From NCBI GenBank assembly GCA_964373065.1, contig CAYJSJ010000010.1, positions 1-38,488 on the forward strand: 38,488 bases of DNA, read 5' to 3'. The notes under the pieces are model-generated. The model saw only the letters and a program-made list of their open reading frames with translations. It had not been told where the DNA came from and made no database searches. Both the position numbers and the translations under genes were made by a program. Shown here piece by piece: positions 1 through 9,257 of this stretch (position 1 is the stretch's first letter; each line of letters begins with the position of its first letter). This DNA comes from CAYJSJ01 sp964373065 (lineage in GTDB: Bacteria; Patescibacteriota; Gracilibacteria; Peribacterales; Peribacteraceae).

Positions 1-80
1 CCGACCCAAGAATGACGATAACAATGATGAGAGAATGAACAGCAGTTGAGTGACTCGCCGAAACCCATGAAATGAGCAGT

Positions 81-110
81 GTCCAAAGGTTGTACCTGTT
101 ACATTTGGAC
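81..110. other. Inverted repeat, possible hairpin
   Basis: Seven-base arms GTCCAAA (81-87) and TTTGGAC (104-110) are separated by 16 bases. No T-run follows on either strand, so a terminator is not supported. The rest of positions 1-240 shows no convincing gene or RNA. Confidence 0.3.
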
Positions 111-270
111 TCCTTAAGTTTAATGGCTATACGACTGTTATTCAATGAAATCGGACCCTAACCATTCTTTGCAACCGTATCATCTTCCATGCTCCTAGTG
201 TAACGCAAATTGGTGCAGCGCACATTTGCATTGACTTCATGTGAGTGACTCATGCAGTATCATCACACCT

Positions 271-513
271 ATGACAAAGTGTGGGAACTCTGCAAACATT
301 AGCGATCGAGAGTTGCGGAAAGAGAGGACGCAAACACCGGCTCTCGATGTCGTCAGAGCGCTTCTGAAATCCGGAGAGGTGCCGATTGGTTTCCTCGCAA
401 AGAGGCTTTACTTACAGACATCACAGATTCGTAGCATCCTCACCGAGCTTGAGGAGAAAGATGTGATACAGATTACGGGCGAAACGGTCAGTCTTGCGAC
501 CGATGAAACATAA
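271..513 (+). CDS. Small winged-helix-like DNA-binding protein
   Basis: An 80-residue protein of unknown role. The C-terminal half (ALDVVRALLKSGEVPIGFLA... then QTSQIRSILTELEEKDVIQI) has the helix-helix-helix-wing spacing of small winged-helix regulators: a hydrophobic first helix, a turn, a recognition helix starting near TSQIRS and a short beta wing ending in ITGETVSLA. The ATG at 271 is preferred over an in-frame GTG at 241 because a -10-like TATCAT (258-263) ends 7 bases before it, the same spacing seen at ftsK and rpoD in this window. No partner gene identifies its target. The fold assignment is inferred from the sequence pattern only. Confidence 0.45.
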   Translation: MTKCGNSANISDRELRKERTQTPALDVVRALLKSGEVPIGFLAKRLYLQTSQIRSILTELEEKDVIQITGETVSLATDET

Positions 514-543
514 GAATAAAAAAACGCACGATAATAGATCTAC

Positions 544-1224
544 CTATCCCACCTGATCGCTTCCATCGGGCTTAAATTCGAAGCTTTCCGTGCAGGGAAG
601 ATGCCGAAGACAAGACCGACCGCTCAGCGCGGTGACAGATTCCCTGCGAAGAGCTGCAATTTTACTCTCCGCCGTTTCCAATGTTCTCGTCGCCGTTTCG
701 AACTTCGAACGTGCGAGTGCGAGCGCGGCCTGTTTGTTACGGAGCTCCGCCTCTGCAATCGCAATATCTTCCGGCCGTGCGCCTTCCTGCAGAGCGCGAA
801 GTTCCGCGTTGGCAGTCGTGAGTCGCGCCAGCGCCGAAGCAACAGCTGCACCGAGACTCCCGGAGCGAAGCCGCGCAAGCTCCTGGCCGCTCGTGACTGC
901 ATCACCCTCATCCACTAAAACTTCAGAAACAATGCCGGATACGGGAAACTTGAGTTCCAGATCCTTCTCGGAGATGACAGTACCAACAGATTCAACAGTC
1001 TGCATGAGCTCTCCGCGTAGCACAGGCGCCGTTATGTACTCTGATGCTGGGTCGACGGTGAGAAAGCGGACGAGAAAGAGAACGGGAAGCGCGATCCCCA
1101 GCGTAATGAGTGATGCTACCCAATGCACTCGTATCCACTTCAGGCCTTTTATAAGACCTAATCTTTGAACAAATTTATTGTTCATAATTGGAAGGAGCCT
1201 CGCGGTGAGCGTGTGAAAATTCAT
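544..1224 (-). pseudogene. Truncated HlyD/RND-type membrane fusion protein
   Basis: The 226-residue product looks like the N-terminal half of a periplasmic adaptor (HlyD/MacA class) that links an inner-membrane transporter to the envelope. A membrane segment (about residues 33-55, WVASLITLGIALPVLFLV) is followed by the first beta-barrel and lipoyl half (ELMQTVESVGTVISEKD, then VSGIVSEVLVDEGDAVTSGQELARL) and the ascending arm of the coiled-coil hairpin (about residues 128-200, rich in Ala, Glu and Leu). The descending arm, second lipoyl half and C-terminal barrel are absent: family members are usually 350-450 residues. The last 30 residues (GRSCLRHLPCTESFEFKP...) do not resemble the family and probably arise from a frameshift or deletion. 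No transporter partner is adjacent. It keeps a strong promoter, so a short functional product cannot be excluded. Confidence 0.6.
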
Positions 1225-1235
1225 GGTAATAAAAT

Positions 1236-1264
1236 ATTATACTATAATTTATAATAATTATCAA
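1236..1264 (-). promoter_or_regulatory. Sigma-70 promoter of the HlyD-like gene
   Basis: Reading the minus strand, TTGATA (1259-1264) is followed by a 17-base spacer and a perfect TATAAT (1236-1241). The -10 ends 11 bases before the ATG at 1224, so the predicted leader is only about 5 bases long and holds no ribosome-binding site. Confidence 0.65.
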
Positions 1265-1281
1265 TATCAGGCCTTTTAGCC

Positions 1282-2094
1282 TCATTTAAGGCATTGTAGC
1301 GATTCCTCGATGGCATCCTCGACCGGACGCATGAAAATGCCTTCCTTGTGGAGCTTTGTTGTCTTTAAACAGCAATTACTTCTGCCGGTCTTGGCGACAC
1401 TTGCGATATCATTGAGAGGTAGCCGGGAAAACACATGCTCGGGGTCAAGCATTTGCACATACATCTCCATGATCCGATAGGGAGAGATCGCTTTGGAGTT
1501 GACGATGTTAAAGGGACCGGTAGCGCGCTTTTCTATGAGCGTTTTAGCCGCGTTCATGAGATCTGGAATGTAGGTCATGGAATTTTTTACGTCGATGAGA
1601 CGCGGATACTTCCGTAACTTCATGATGAGGTTTCGCGGATGCACCGTCCCGTCAAACGGCATTCTCGGGCGAAGATTTAACACGGGAAAATCCCGCAAGA
1701 TCTGATCGATCACTCCCTTGGAGCGGCTGTAAAAACTGCCGAAGTAGTTCGGGGGGTCGTCTTCGGAAAAAGGACGGGACTCATCGCCCTGGTACAGACA
1801 CCCCGAACCCAGGTGCACCCAGTAGATACTGCGCTTCCCGCACTCTTCGAGAAGGACAAGCGGACCTGTGACATTGCTTCGGATTGTTTCTCGTTTGTGG
1901 TCTTCGCACCAGTCGACATTGGGCCGCCCCGTACGGCCTGCGGCATTGATGACGACGTCGGGACGCTCTGTATCTAGGATGGCGGAAACAGCTCCAGCAT
2001 CAGCAATATCGAGTTCCGGACACGCCGCATCCGGATAGAGAGAGCGGAAATATCCACCCAGATAGCCGCGAGAACCAAAAAGGAGAACGCGCAT
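1282..2094 (-). CDS. RmlD-like NAD(P)-dependent sugar-nucleotide reductase
   Basis: A 270-residue extended short-chain dehydrogenase/reductase of the RmlD (dTDP-4-dehydrorhamnose reductase) type, close in pattern to the NRS/ER epimerase-reductases that reduce 4-keto sugars for surface glycans. The N-terminus has the Rossmann glycine motif MRVLLFGSRGYLGGYF. DVVINAAGRTGRPNVDWCE matches the RmlD substrate-side loop. The catalytic Y-x-x-x-K is YSRSK in FGSFYSRSKGVID, and the family's proline loop NLRPRMPFDG follows. The start at 2094 is chosen because the Rossmann strand begins there; an upstream in-frame ATG at 2127 would add 11 non-conserved residues. A possible -10 (TATCAT) lies 6 bases upstream. 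It is divergent from ftsK, and no other rhamnose genes are nearby, so the exact sugar is unknown. Confidence 0.75.
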   Translation of the reverse strand: MRVLLFGSRGYLGGYFRSLYPDAACPELDIADAGAVSAILDTERPDVVINAAGRTGRPNVDWCEDHKRETIRSNVTGPLVLLEECGKRSIYWVHLGSGCLYQGDESRPFSEDDPPNYFGSFYSRSKGVIDQILRDFPVLNLRPRMPFDGTVHPRNLIMKLRKYPRLIDVKNSMTYIPDLMNAAKTLIEKRATGPFNIVNSKAISPYRIMEMYVQMLDPEHVFSRLPLNDIASVAKTGRSNCCLKTTKLHKEGIFMRPVEDAIEESLQCLK

Positions 2095-2110
2095 GCGTGC
2101 ATGATAGCCT

Positions 2111-2138
2111 TTTACATCACCGCACAATATGGTAATCT
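2111..2138 (+). promoter_or_regulatory. Promoter of ftsK, leaderless arrangement
   Basis: TTTACA (2111-2116), a 16-base spacer and TAATCT (2133-2138). The -10 ends 7 bases before the ATG at 2146, placing the transcript start at or next to the start codon. Confidence 0.5.
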
Positions 2139-2145
2139 ACCAATA

Positions 2146-4353
2146 ATGGCTCGCAGACGACGCAGAAAGTACCGCAGGAGGAAAAAGAGCAAGACGCTCA
2201 ACCTCTCTCCAGAAACGCGGAGGCTCATCTCCGGCACCGGGCAGATCACCGCGGGTATTCTCCTCTTCCTCGTCCTCCGGGAGGAGGCCGGCATGATCGG
2301 GGAGAGCCTCGGTACCGTCCTACGCTTTTTCTTCGGGGCATGGAGCCCGATCTTCCCGGCGTTTTTGATCCTCTCCGGTCTTTTGCATTGGTTTACACGT
2401 GACACAAAATTTGAACTAAAGCGATCGATCGGGCTCGTCCTCTGCGTCATTTCCTTTCTTGGCATCATGCATATGGGCGCACCGCTGGAAGAGATCGCCA
2501 CACGCAAAGATGAACTCGCCGGCGCAGTCGGCTTCATGATGAGCCTGCCGTTTCTTGTTTTTACAAGCAGGGCTGTGGGCTACACCGTCCTCGGGGCACT
2601 GTTTCTCTCGGGACTCTTTGTCTCCTTCGAACCTGATCTCTCCGCACTGTGGAGAGCTGCCGTTTCCCTCCTTTCACCCAAAAAGCCGAAGCGGCAATCC
2701 ACGTATGCAGACCTACTCTTTACACCGAAGTCATCGGATCTGGAGACCAGCGCAGATTGGGAAGATGACGACCTAGTCGAAGAAGACCACGACGCGCCCG
2801 AGCTGAATATTGTCCGCCCGGTCTTTGCACGCAAATCCATCAAGGAACGGACGAAGAAAGTGCTCGGTAAAAAAGTGAAAGAGACGCTCCAGATGAAAGA
2901 CACGCGTTTCGAGGAGTGGACGTTCCCCGTTTATGACCTTTTGGATAGCCAAACATCCGAACTGAAAGTGGACGATGAGCAGCTCAAAAAACAAGCGAAA
3001 CTCATCGAAGAGAAACTCGAGGAGTTCGACATCAGTGTCACCATGCGCGACGCGCACCCCGGCCCTACGGTGACACAGTTCACGCTCAAGCCTGCAGAAG
3101 GCGTAAAACTTAGTAAGATTGCTTCGCTCAAAGACGATCTTGCGCTTGCGCTTGCCGCCCCAAGCCTCCGGATAGAAGCACCTATCCCCGGCAAGTCGCT
3201 CGTCGGCATAGAAATGCCGAACACCGAACGCACCATCGTGCACCTCAGGGAAATCCTCGAGAGTCCGGAATTTACAAGAAGTACTTCGCCGCTAACGTTT
3301 CCGCTCGGTCGCGACGTTTCGGGTGCTGCAGTCGTCGCTCCCTTAAACGACATGCCGCACCTTCTGATCGCCGGAGCAACCGGCTCCGGGAAATCCGTCT
3401 GTATGAATGCGTTCCTCCTGTCACTTCTGTACCAAAACGCGCCGCACGAACTCAAACTAATCCTCATCGACCCGAAGAGAGTGGAACTCATGCCCTACGA
3501 CGGCATTCCGCACCTGCTTACGCCCGTCATCACCGAAGCGGAACGCGCTCTGCAGGCACTGCGATGGGCAGTGGCGGAAATGGGAAGACGATTGCACCGC
3601 TTCTCGGAAGCAGGTCTCCGCAATATCGATGAATATAACGAGAAACAGAAAGAGGAGGAGGGCATTCTTCCGCGCGTGGTGATCGTCATCGACGAGCTTG
3701 CCGACCTCATGATGCGCCAGTATCGCAGAGACACGGAAACCATGGTGGCGCGCATTGCGCAAATGGCGAGAGCAACGGGTCTCCACCTCGTCATCGCAAC
3801 GCAGCGACCGAGCGTCGATGTGATCACCGGCCTTATAAAAGCCAACATCCCCACGCGTATCGCCTTCCGAACGGTCTCGTCGGTGGATTCCAGAACCATT
3901 CTGGATTCCATAGGGGCGGAAGACCTTCTCGGCCGCGGCGACATGCTATATATGACTGCGGAAACCTCGAGTCCCGTCCGTATTCAGGGAATTTTTGTCA
4001 CCGGGAAAGAGGTCGGCAGAATCATCAATGCGGTCAAGATTGCGGGAGGCGGGAAAGTAACGGAACAGATCGATATGGGTGACGCCGAGGAAGGGGAAGA
4101 AGGTACCGTGCGAGAACCAGCGTACATCGATCTGGATGCCGACGACAACGGCGGAGACGATATGTTCTTCGATGCGGTGCGCGTGGTGCAAGAAACCGGA
4201 AAAGCATCGGCAAGCCTTCTGCAGCGCCAACTCAAAGTCGGCTATGCGCGTGCTGCACGCCTCCTCGACATCATGGAGGAAAAGAATCTCATCGGTCCCA
4301 TCAACGGCGCAAAAGCGCGGGAGGTGTACATGGATACCGTCTCCTCTCGCTGA
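2146..4353 (+). CDS. ftsK: DNA translocase FtsK/SpoIIIE
   Basis: A 735-residue membrane-anchored DNA pump that moves chromosome termini through the division septum. A very basic N-terminus (MARRRRRKYRRRKKSK) precedes about four membrane segments (within residues 45-175), then an acidic linker and the motor. Walker A is GATGSGKSVCMN (near residue 409) and Walker B is VIVIDELADLM (near 514). ATQRPSVDVITGLIKANIPTRIAFR is the conserved FtsK sensor region. The C-terminal gamma winged helix (ASLLQRQLKVGYARAARLLD to the end), which reads orienting sites, is present, so the protein is complete. The ATG at 2146 is preferred over 2101 because the basic N-terminus starts there and the promoter sits directly upstream. 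Confidence 0.95.
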   Translation: MARRRRRKYRRRKKSKTLNLSPETRRLISGTGQITAGILLFLVLREEAGMIGESLGTVLRFFFGAWSPIFPAFLILSGLLHWFTRDTKFELKRSIGLVLCVISFLGIMHMGAPLEEIATRKDELAGAVGFMMSLPFLVFTSRAVGYTVLGALFLSGLFVSFEPDLSALWRAAVSLLSPKKPKRQSTYADLLFTPKSSDLETSADWEDDDLVEEDHDAPELNIVRPVFARKSIKERTKKVLGKKVKETLQMKDTRFEEWTFPVYDLLDSQTSELKVDDEQLKKQAKLIEEKLEEFDISVTMRDAHPGPTVTQFTLKPAEGVKLSKIASLKDDLALALAAPSLRIEAPIPGKSLVGIEMPNTERTIVHLREILESPEFTRSTSPLTFPLGRDVSGAAVVAPLNDMPHLLIAGATGSGKSVCMNAFLLSLLYQNAPHELKLILIDPKRVELMPYDGIPHLLTPVITEAERALQALRWAVAEMGRRLHRFSEAGLRNIDEYNEKQKEEEGILPRVVIVIDELADLMMRQYRRDTETMVARIAQMARATGLHLVIATQRPSVDVITGLIKANIPTRIAFRTVSSVDSRTILDSIGAEDLLGRGDMLYMTAETSSPVRIQGIFVTGKEVGRIINAVKIAGGGKVTEQIDMGDAEEGEEGTVREPAYIDLDADDNGGDDMFFDAVRVVQETGKASASLLQRQLKVGYARAARLLDIMEEKNLIGPINGAKAREVYMDTVSSR

Positions 4354-4375
4354 TACAAACATCATCTTCTGCTTC

Positions 4376-4873
4376 TCACTCCTTCCGATCATCCTCCCCG
4401 CTATCGGAAGAAAGACGGAGCTCCGGAATGGCTTGCTCTACCCACGGCATTAGCATCATTCCCCTTTCCTTGAGTTCTGTTCGCAACACGTGGAATCCCG
4501 CCTTCTCTGCAGCAGCCCTCAATCGAGGGAGCTCATGCTGTTCAGCAGACTTCTTCTGTTGCAACGTAAGAAGAAATTCGATGCCGATCCGAATGGAATT
4601 TGCGACGAAAAAGATGGTGAGTGCCTCCTTTGTCACATCCTCCGAGCGTTGCGTACACATCTTTGCCACCAAAGCAGAAAACAGTATGAGGAACGGTTGA
4701 TCTTTCAAAACATCACAGATGCGCTGCCGCACGGTGAGCCTCGCTCCTCCTGAATCCCGAAGCATCACGAGTGCTCTCTCGACAGACTCTTTTGCAAGGA
4801 CTGTTTGATATTCTTCTTCCGTCAATGACTTCTCGGTATTGAATGGTTCCATTGGATTGCGGATTTTACTCAT
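4376..4873 (-). CDS. Hypothetical protein with one possible membrane segment
   Basis: A 165-residue protein of no family I recognise. Residues about 60-75 (FLILFSALVAKMC) and 85-105 (ALTIFFVANSIRIGIEFLLTL) are hydrophobic and could form a membrane hairpin; the ends are charged. The N-terminus overlaps the upstream region of the divergent rdgB, with the two starts about 70 bases apart. It converges on the 3' end of ftsK with a 22-base gap. Confidence 0.5.
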   Translation of the reverse strand: MSKIRNPMEPFNTEKSLTEEEYQTVLAKESVERALVMLRDSGGARLTVRQRICDVLKDQPFLILFSALVAKMCTQRSEDVTKEALTIFFVANSIRIGIEFLLTLQQKKSAEQHELPRLRAAAEKAGFHVLRTELKERGMMLMPWVEQAIPELRLSSDSGEDDRKE

Positions 4874-4943
4874 ATCTCAGCCGAAATCCAGCTATTTGTG
4901 GAAAAAATATGGAATGGCGACGGTTACGATTACACTGCCGTAC

Positions 4944-5558
4944 ATGCGAATGCTGATCGGAACGCATAACCGGGGAAAGTTCATAGAGATTTCCGATGCC
5001 CTAAGCGGTCTCGGCCTGCAACTCCTCTCTCCCCGTGATCTCAATATCACCGCCGATCCCGAAGAAACAGGAACGACCTTTGCAGAGAATGCGATGCTCA
5101 AAGTGAGACACTTCCACGCGCATGCGGGAGCAGTACCGACCATCGCCGATGATTCGGGGATCATGATCGACGCGCTACAAGGTGAACTGGGCATCCATAC
5201 GCGCAGATGGGGTGCGGGCCCCGAAGCGAGCGACCGCGAATGGATCGATCATTTTTTGAAGCGGATGGAAACCGAAAGCAATCGCCGCGCGAGATTCATC
5301 TGCAATCTCGCCTACATTGATCTACAGGGAAAGACGCAGCTCTTCGAAGGCATGTGCGAAGGGATCATCACGCGCACTCTCGAAGCGGAGTACTTACCGG
5401 GCCTTCCGATCTCCGCATGCTTTAAGCCGGATGGGTATGAAGCCGTATTCTCTGCGCTTACTATTGAGCAAAAAAATAGTTCAAGCCACCGAGGGAAGGC
5501 GGTACAAACATTGAGAACGTTCATCATGCAATCGTGCAAACATAGTACCACACCATAG
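4944..5558 (+). CDS. rdgB: XTP/dITP pyrophosphatase, Ham1/RdgB family
   Basis: A 204-residue house-cleaning enzyme that hydrolyses dITP, ITP and XTP to monophosphates so that deaminated purines are not built into nucleic acid. The opening MRMLIGTHNRGKFIEI carries the family's S/T-x-N-x-G-K phosphate motif. GTTFAENAMLKVRHF and TIADDSGIMIDALQGELGIHTRRW match the E-N-A and D-D-S-G catalytic and metal region, and FKPDGYE followed by SSHRGKAVQTL matches the base-recognition C-terminus. The ATG at 4944 is chosen because the family starts there and a -10-like TACACT (4931-4936) ends 7 bases before it; the in-frame ATG at 4914 is less likely. The C-terminal tail (KHSTTP) is not conserved. Confidence 0.88.
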   Translation: MRMLIGTHNRGKFIEISDALSGLGLQLLSPRDLNITADPEETGTTFAENAMLKVRHFHAHAGAVPTIADDSGIMIDALQGELGIHTRRWGAGPEASDREWIDHFLKRMETESNRRARFICNLAYIDLQGKTQLFEGMCEGIITRTLEAEYLPGLPISACFKPDGYEAVFSALTIEQKNSSSHRGKAVQTLRTFIMQSCKHSTTP

Positions 5559-5590
5559 TGGCATCACTATAAAAAAACCTTCTGCCCGCG

Positions 5591-6082
5591 TTAGCGAACA
5601 ACGCTGAGAATAGCCTGAATAATGTTCACTGTAGAAGCCACGATATATCGAAAATTTCTCGACGACTTGTTACTGATTGTTTCCGCAATTTCTGTGTCAC
5701 TGGCAAAAGATGCATCGTACAAATCAATACCATTGTCCGCAAGATACTGCCGATGTTCCAGAATGCCATTGCTACCCTCGGAGGACGCTATGCGGCGCAA
5801 TGCGAGAGCAATGTCTTTCTCTATGTTGCCAATCTCCACATGGCCTATGAACGTGAAAAATAGGGAAATGATCAGATTGAATACCTGGATATTGATCGCA
5901 TGAACATTATTGATCATATGCAGCTTATTCAGGGATATCGTTACTGCACCAACGGCGATCGGCCCGATGATGCAGGCTATTTTAACCCTGTTCCACGTGC
6001 GAAGCGTCTCACGCTTGTCGGCGATAAACCGTACATCGGAGCGCAGCGAATCCATCCCGACTACTTCTGGTTCCTCAGACAT
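5591..6082 (-). CDS. Small membrane protein of unknown function
   Basis: A 163-residue protein with two clear hydrophobic stretches, about residues 33-52 (KIACIIGPIAVGAVTISL) and 64-82 (INIQVFNLIISLFFTFIGH), and a third weaker one at the C-terminus (FRYIVASTVNIIQAILSVV). The central loop is charged and helical. No family recognised. A -10-like TATAAA lies on the minus strand at 6094-6099, 11 bases before the ATG and overlapping the stop of the helicase gene, so it may have its own promoter inside the helicase 3' end. Confidence 0.5.
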   Translation of the reverse strand: MSEEPEVVGMDSLRSDVRFIADKRETLRTWNRVKIACIIGPIAVGAVTISLNKLHMINNVHAINIQVFNLIISLFFTFIGHVEIGNIEKDIALALRRIASSEGSNGILEHRQYLADNGIDLYDASFASDTEIAETISNKSSRNFRYIVASTVNIIQAILSVVR

Positions 6083-6094
6083 CGGTAAGGGACT

Positions 6095-9091
6095 TTATAG
6101 CGACGTAAAATCCAGCGCAAGGATCTTCTGCCAGACGTGTCCGATCAACTTCGTGAGCTCCTCGCGATCCGCATGGGTAATGTTGTAGGACCGTGTGAGG
6201 GGCTCCTCCTCCCCTTCCCCGACGAATTCCAGACGGTATTCCTTCGGGTCTATTGCGCTATAGCCGGTACGGATGAGAAGATCATAAAACACGAGCTGAC
6301 GATGGTAACCGTATTCGATTATTTGCTTTTCGGACTTCGGCTTGCCGGTTTTGAGATCGGTGATGATGGCAGCGGATGAATGCGGCTCAAGAAGATCGAT
6401 GCGATCGATCTTTCCTTTGATGGGAATATCGCCAAGATGTGCCTTGAGCGCATATTCGACTTTATGTACCACGGGATACGGCGGACGGAGAGACGCAGCT
6501 GCGTAGCGCCTGAGGGTAAGTTCCCCGAGATGTATGAGGCGGCTGCGCTCGTGCTCGGTGAGGATCTCTTGGTGCTCAAAGTGATTTCTGAGGAGCGCGA
6601 GCATCGCATTTTCCTCAAGAGGATTGCCGGCTTTCACGGATTCCGCCCATGCAGCGAGCACGTGATGCACCGCGTTTCCGTACGCAAAGTTTGCGTTTTT
6701 CGCCTCGGGCTTCTGCAGAAGATGCCGCTCCAGAAACATCTGCGGGTCTGCGAGGAAATCATTGAGTGCCGTCGGCGAGAGCGTAAAGAGCTCGATGCGC
6801 TTACGGAGAAATGCCTCGAATTCCGCATGAAGTGCGCGCACAGGAGCTTTGAGCAAGGTAGACATACGTTCAGGGTGAAGGGCATCCCGATGCTCTTCGG
6901 GAAGATTTCCTGCTTCTGCAAAAAATCCGGACGGGGAAACTGTTTTCATCTGATCGCCGGTCGTCAGCTCGCTCGGGCAGGTAAATATTAACGCACGCTT
7001 CGCACGCGTCATGGCGACATATGCCACTCTGCGTTCGTCTTCATGCTGTTCGAATTTCTTTATCTCCTTATCCCAACCGAAGAGCAGATCCTCAGGAATG
7101 GAAACGGAAGGCGGGTTTCTGCGCTTATCCCAGTGCCCTTCGCGGAAATTTGCGCAAATGACCGTATGGAATTCGAGCCCCTTGCTCTTGTGCGCCGTCA
7201 TAATCTGCACGCCGGAATCGGTGAGGTGCGGTAGCGCGTAACTCATGCGAAGTTCGCGGTACTCGGGATTTTCGTAGTACTGCAGATCGTGCAAGAGTGC
7301 CTTAAAGCTGAACTCAGGATGCTCTGCGACACGCTGGCGAATGCGATCGAAAAACTCCTGCCCAGCGGCAAAATCAACCACATCCAGTGTGCCTGCGGAA
7401 AACGCCGTGAGCAGACCGCAATCCGTGTAGACATGTTCGAGCATCTCGAGCACCGTCCGTTGCGAAGCCTTGTTATGCAAATCCAGTAGCAGGTCACGGG
7501 CCTTCAGGATCTTTGCCGCATCGCGCAGCCGCAGATCTGTGTCGGTATCGACCGTCAGAAGCAGATCATGGAGGGAGCAACTGCGTTCCCTGCACAGGAC
7601 GTAGAGCGTGGCGATGTCTGCCGGATGACAACAAAAACACGCAGAAGAAAGCGCGCAGGCAAGATCAACGTTTGCGTGCGGGTTATCCGCAGCGCGCAAA
7701 ATAGCAATTGCCTGCTCCACAAGCGGATGCGAGAGCAAATCGAGTTTCCCCGTGAGAACCGATGGAATGTCGCAGGCTTTGAATACATCATAGAGCGGCC
7801 GGAGCTCACGGTTCGTCTGGACGATGACGGCGATCTCCTCCGGAGCGACACCACTTTTCAGCCTAGCGCTGATCATATCTGCAATCATCCACGGCTCCGT
7901 CATATCGCTTGGAGCAAGACAGAGCATAGGTGCACTCCCCTGTTCTCCGGTCGACGATCGCAAATGCTTTGAAAGCCCGGGGACGGTGCCGACGAGACGA
8001 TCGGTATTCCTTGCTATGAGGCTGTTTGCAGCATCGAGAATCGGCTGCGTACAGCGGTAACTTGTCTCAAGCGTAATGACGACTGCGTTCGGGAACCGCG
8101 CTTTAAATGCAAGAATATTTTTGAGATTTGCCCCCTGAAATCTATAGATCGCCTGATCGTCATCACCCACTACGAAAAAATTCGGAGCGTTATCGCCAGT
8201 AGGGTCATGCGTGAGAGTATCAAGCAAAATGTACTGTGCTCCGTTTGTGTCCTGGAACTCATCGACGAGAATGTACTGATACCGCTCCTGCAATGCTGCC
8301 AGAAGCCAACCTTGGGACTTGAGAGCCTCGATAACATACAAAATCATATCCTCATAGTCATAGCGCGAAGTACGCGTGAGCATATTCTGATAGGCAAGGA
8401 AGAGTTCGACGAAGTCTCGAAACTTGCGCGCGGTAAGCAGATTTTTTTGATGCGCCTTCGTCGTGTCTTTACTCTTTCCCGAAAGCTCCCGTTCGTAGTC
8501 GTCTGCAATGCTTCGGAGTTTCTTGGCGTCGGTAACCCCTTCGCGCTTGAGCTGAGAAATGCGTGCGAGTATATCTCCCGTGCGATCGTAGGGAGATTTT
8601 GCATGCACAAGATGCAGCCCCGGCATTTGTTGATCAATTATTGTGTTCAAGCTTCGGTAGCGCTCAACGTCGCTGATTTGCTTCATAGACGACCACGCTT
8701 CGAAGACGGCAGGATTCCCTGCTATGATATCGTTACAAAATCCGTGGATCGTATTCACGGTAACGCCATAGGCGTCCGGGCCTATGATCTGCCGAAGCCG
8801 CGCGCGCATGGCAGTTGCACCGCTCTTGCTGAATGTCAGGCAGAGAATATTGCTCGGGCGCACCTGCGTGGAAAGAAGGATTTTTGCCGTACGAAGGGCT
8901 AAAACCTGCGTCTTCCCCGTTCCCGGGCCCGCAACGACCATCACGGGACCGTCGATCGTATTCACCGCTTGCCTCTGCGCTTCGTTGAGCTCCGCATAGG
9001 CCGCATCGAATGATGCGTGCGGTGTTTTTACGAGCTTTCTGACCGCGTTCGCCGTTGCTTTTCCCGAAGGTCGCTTCGTGGCTGTACCCAT
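6095..9091 (-). CDS. UvrD/PcrA-type DNA helicase with C-terminal PD-(D/E)XK nuclease
   Basis: A 998-residue superfamily 1A helicase joined to a RecB-like nuclease, probably acting in double-strand break processing or mismatch/excision repair. Walker A is AGPGTGKTQ (residues 54-62), motif II is LVDEFQDTNGAQY (near 273), motif III is FVVGDDDQAIYRFQGA, motif V region is IMTAHKSKGLEFHTVI and motif VI is RRVAYVAMTRAK. The last 200 residues form a PDDEXK_1 domain: LSPTALNDFL (a family entry motif), GNAVHHVLAAW, GKIDRIDLL, then ITDLKTGKP with the D...D-x-K active site, and YHRQLVFYDLLI. This is an AddA/RecB-like architecture in one chain without an obvious AddB partner. A TGC-TAGCAT element ends 6 bases before the ATG. 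Confidence 0.88.
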   Translation of the reverse strand: MGTATKRPSGKATANAVRKLVKTPHASFDAAYAELNEAQRQAVNTIDGPVMVVAGPGTGKTQVLALRTAKILLSTQVRPSNILCLTFSKSGATAMRARLRQIIGPDAYGVTVNTIHGFCNDIIAGNPAVFEAWSSMKQISDVERYRSLNTIIDQQMPGLHLVHAKSPYDRTGDILARISQLKREGVTDAKKLRSIADDYERELSGKSKDTTKAHQKNLLTARKFRDFVELFLAYQNMLTRTSRYDYEDMILYVIEALKSQGWLLAALQERYQYILVDEFQDTNGAQYILLDTLTHDPTGDNAPNFFVVGDDDQAIYRFQGANLKNILAFKARFPNAVVITLETSYRCTQPILDAANSLIARNTDRLVGTVPGLSKHLRSSTGEQGSAPMLCLAPSDMTEPWMIADMISARLKSGVAPEEIAVIVQTNRELRPLYDVFKACDIPSVLTGKLDLLSHPLVEQAIAILRAADNPHANVDLACALSSACFCCHPADIATLYVLCRERSCSLHDLLLTVDTDTDLRLRDAAKILKARDLLLDLHNKASQRTVLEMLEHVYTDCGLLTAFSAGTLDVVDFAAGQEFFDRIRQRVAEHPEFSFKALLHDLQYYENPEYRELRMSYALPHLTDSGVQIMTAHKSKGLEFHTVICANFREGHWDKRRNPPSVSIPEDLLFGWDKEIKKFEQHEDERRVAYVAMTRAKRALIFTCPSELTTGDQMKTVSPSGFFAEAGNLPEEHRDALHPERMSTLLKAPVRALHAEFEAFLRKRIELFTLSPTALNDFLADPQMFLERHLLQKPEAKNANFAYGNAVHHVLAAWAESVKAGNPLEENAMLALLRNHFEHQEILTEHERSRLIHLGELTLRRYAAASLRPPYPVVHKVEYALKAHLGDIPIKGKIDRIDLLEPHSSAAIITDLKTGKPKSEKQIIEYGYHRQLVFYDLLIRTGYSAIDPKEYRLEFVGEGEEEPLTRSYNITHADREELTKLIGHVWQKILALDFTSL

Positions 9092-9201
9092 GCACGCATG
9101 CTAGCAGATGACAAGAGCACAGACATCAGTTCCTGCGAGAGAGGAGAAAGAACACCATGATTACCGGCATCGTGCAAGATCACATTGCGTACCGGCACTG
9201 C

Positions 9202-9231
9202 TACAATTCTCAGTAACGTGCCACTTGGCAC
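9202..9231 (+). promoter_or_regulatory. Extended -10 promoter and leader hairpin of the DUF378 gene
   Basis: TGC-TACAAT (hexamer 9202-9207) is an extended -10 element without a good -35. Ten bases later GTGCCA-CT-TGGCAC (9218-9231) forms a 6-bp hairpin inside the roughly 45-base leader. This is one of the few genes here with a leader of normal length. Confidence 0.4.
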
Positions 9232-9257
9232 ATTTCGTTTTCTTTCCCTCCACATTT

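Noticed and set aside
5547..5577. Hairpin ATAGTG-GCAT-CACTAT followed by A7 after rdgB as a terminator
   Set aside because: On the plus strand the run after the stem is A, not T, and on the minus strand the T-run precedes the stem.
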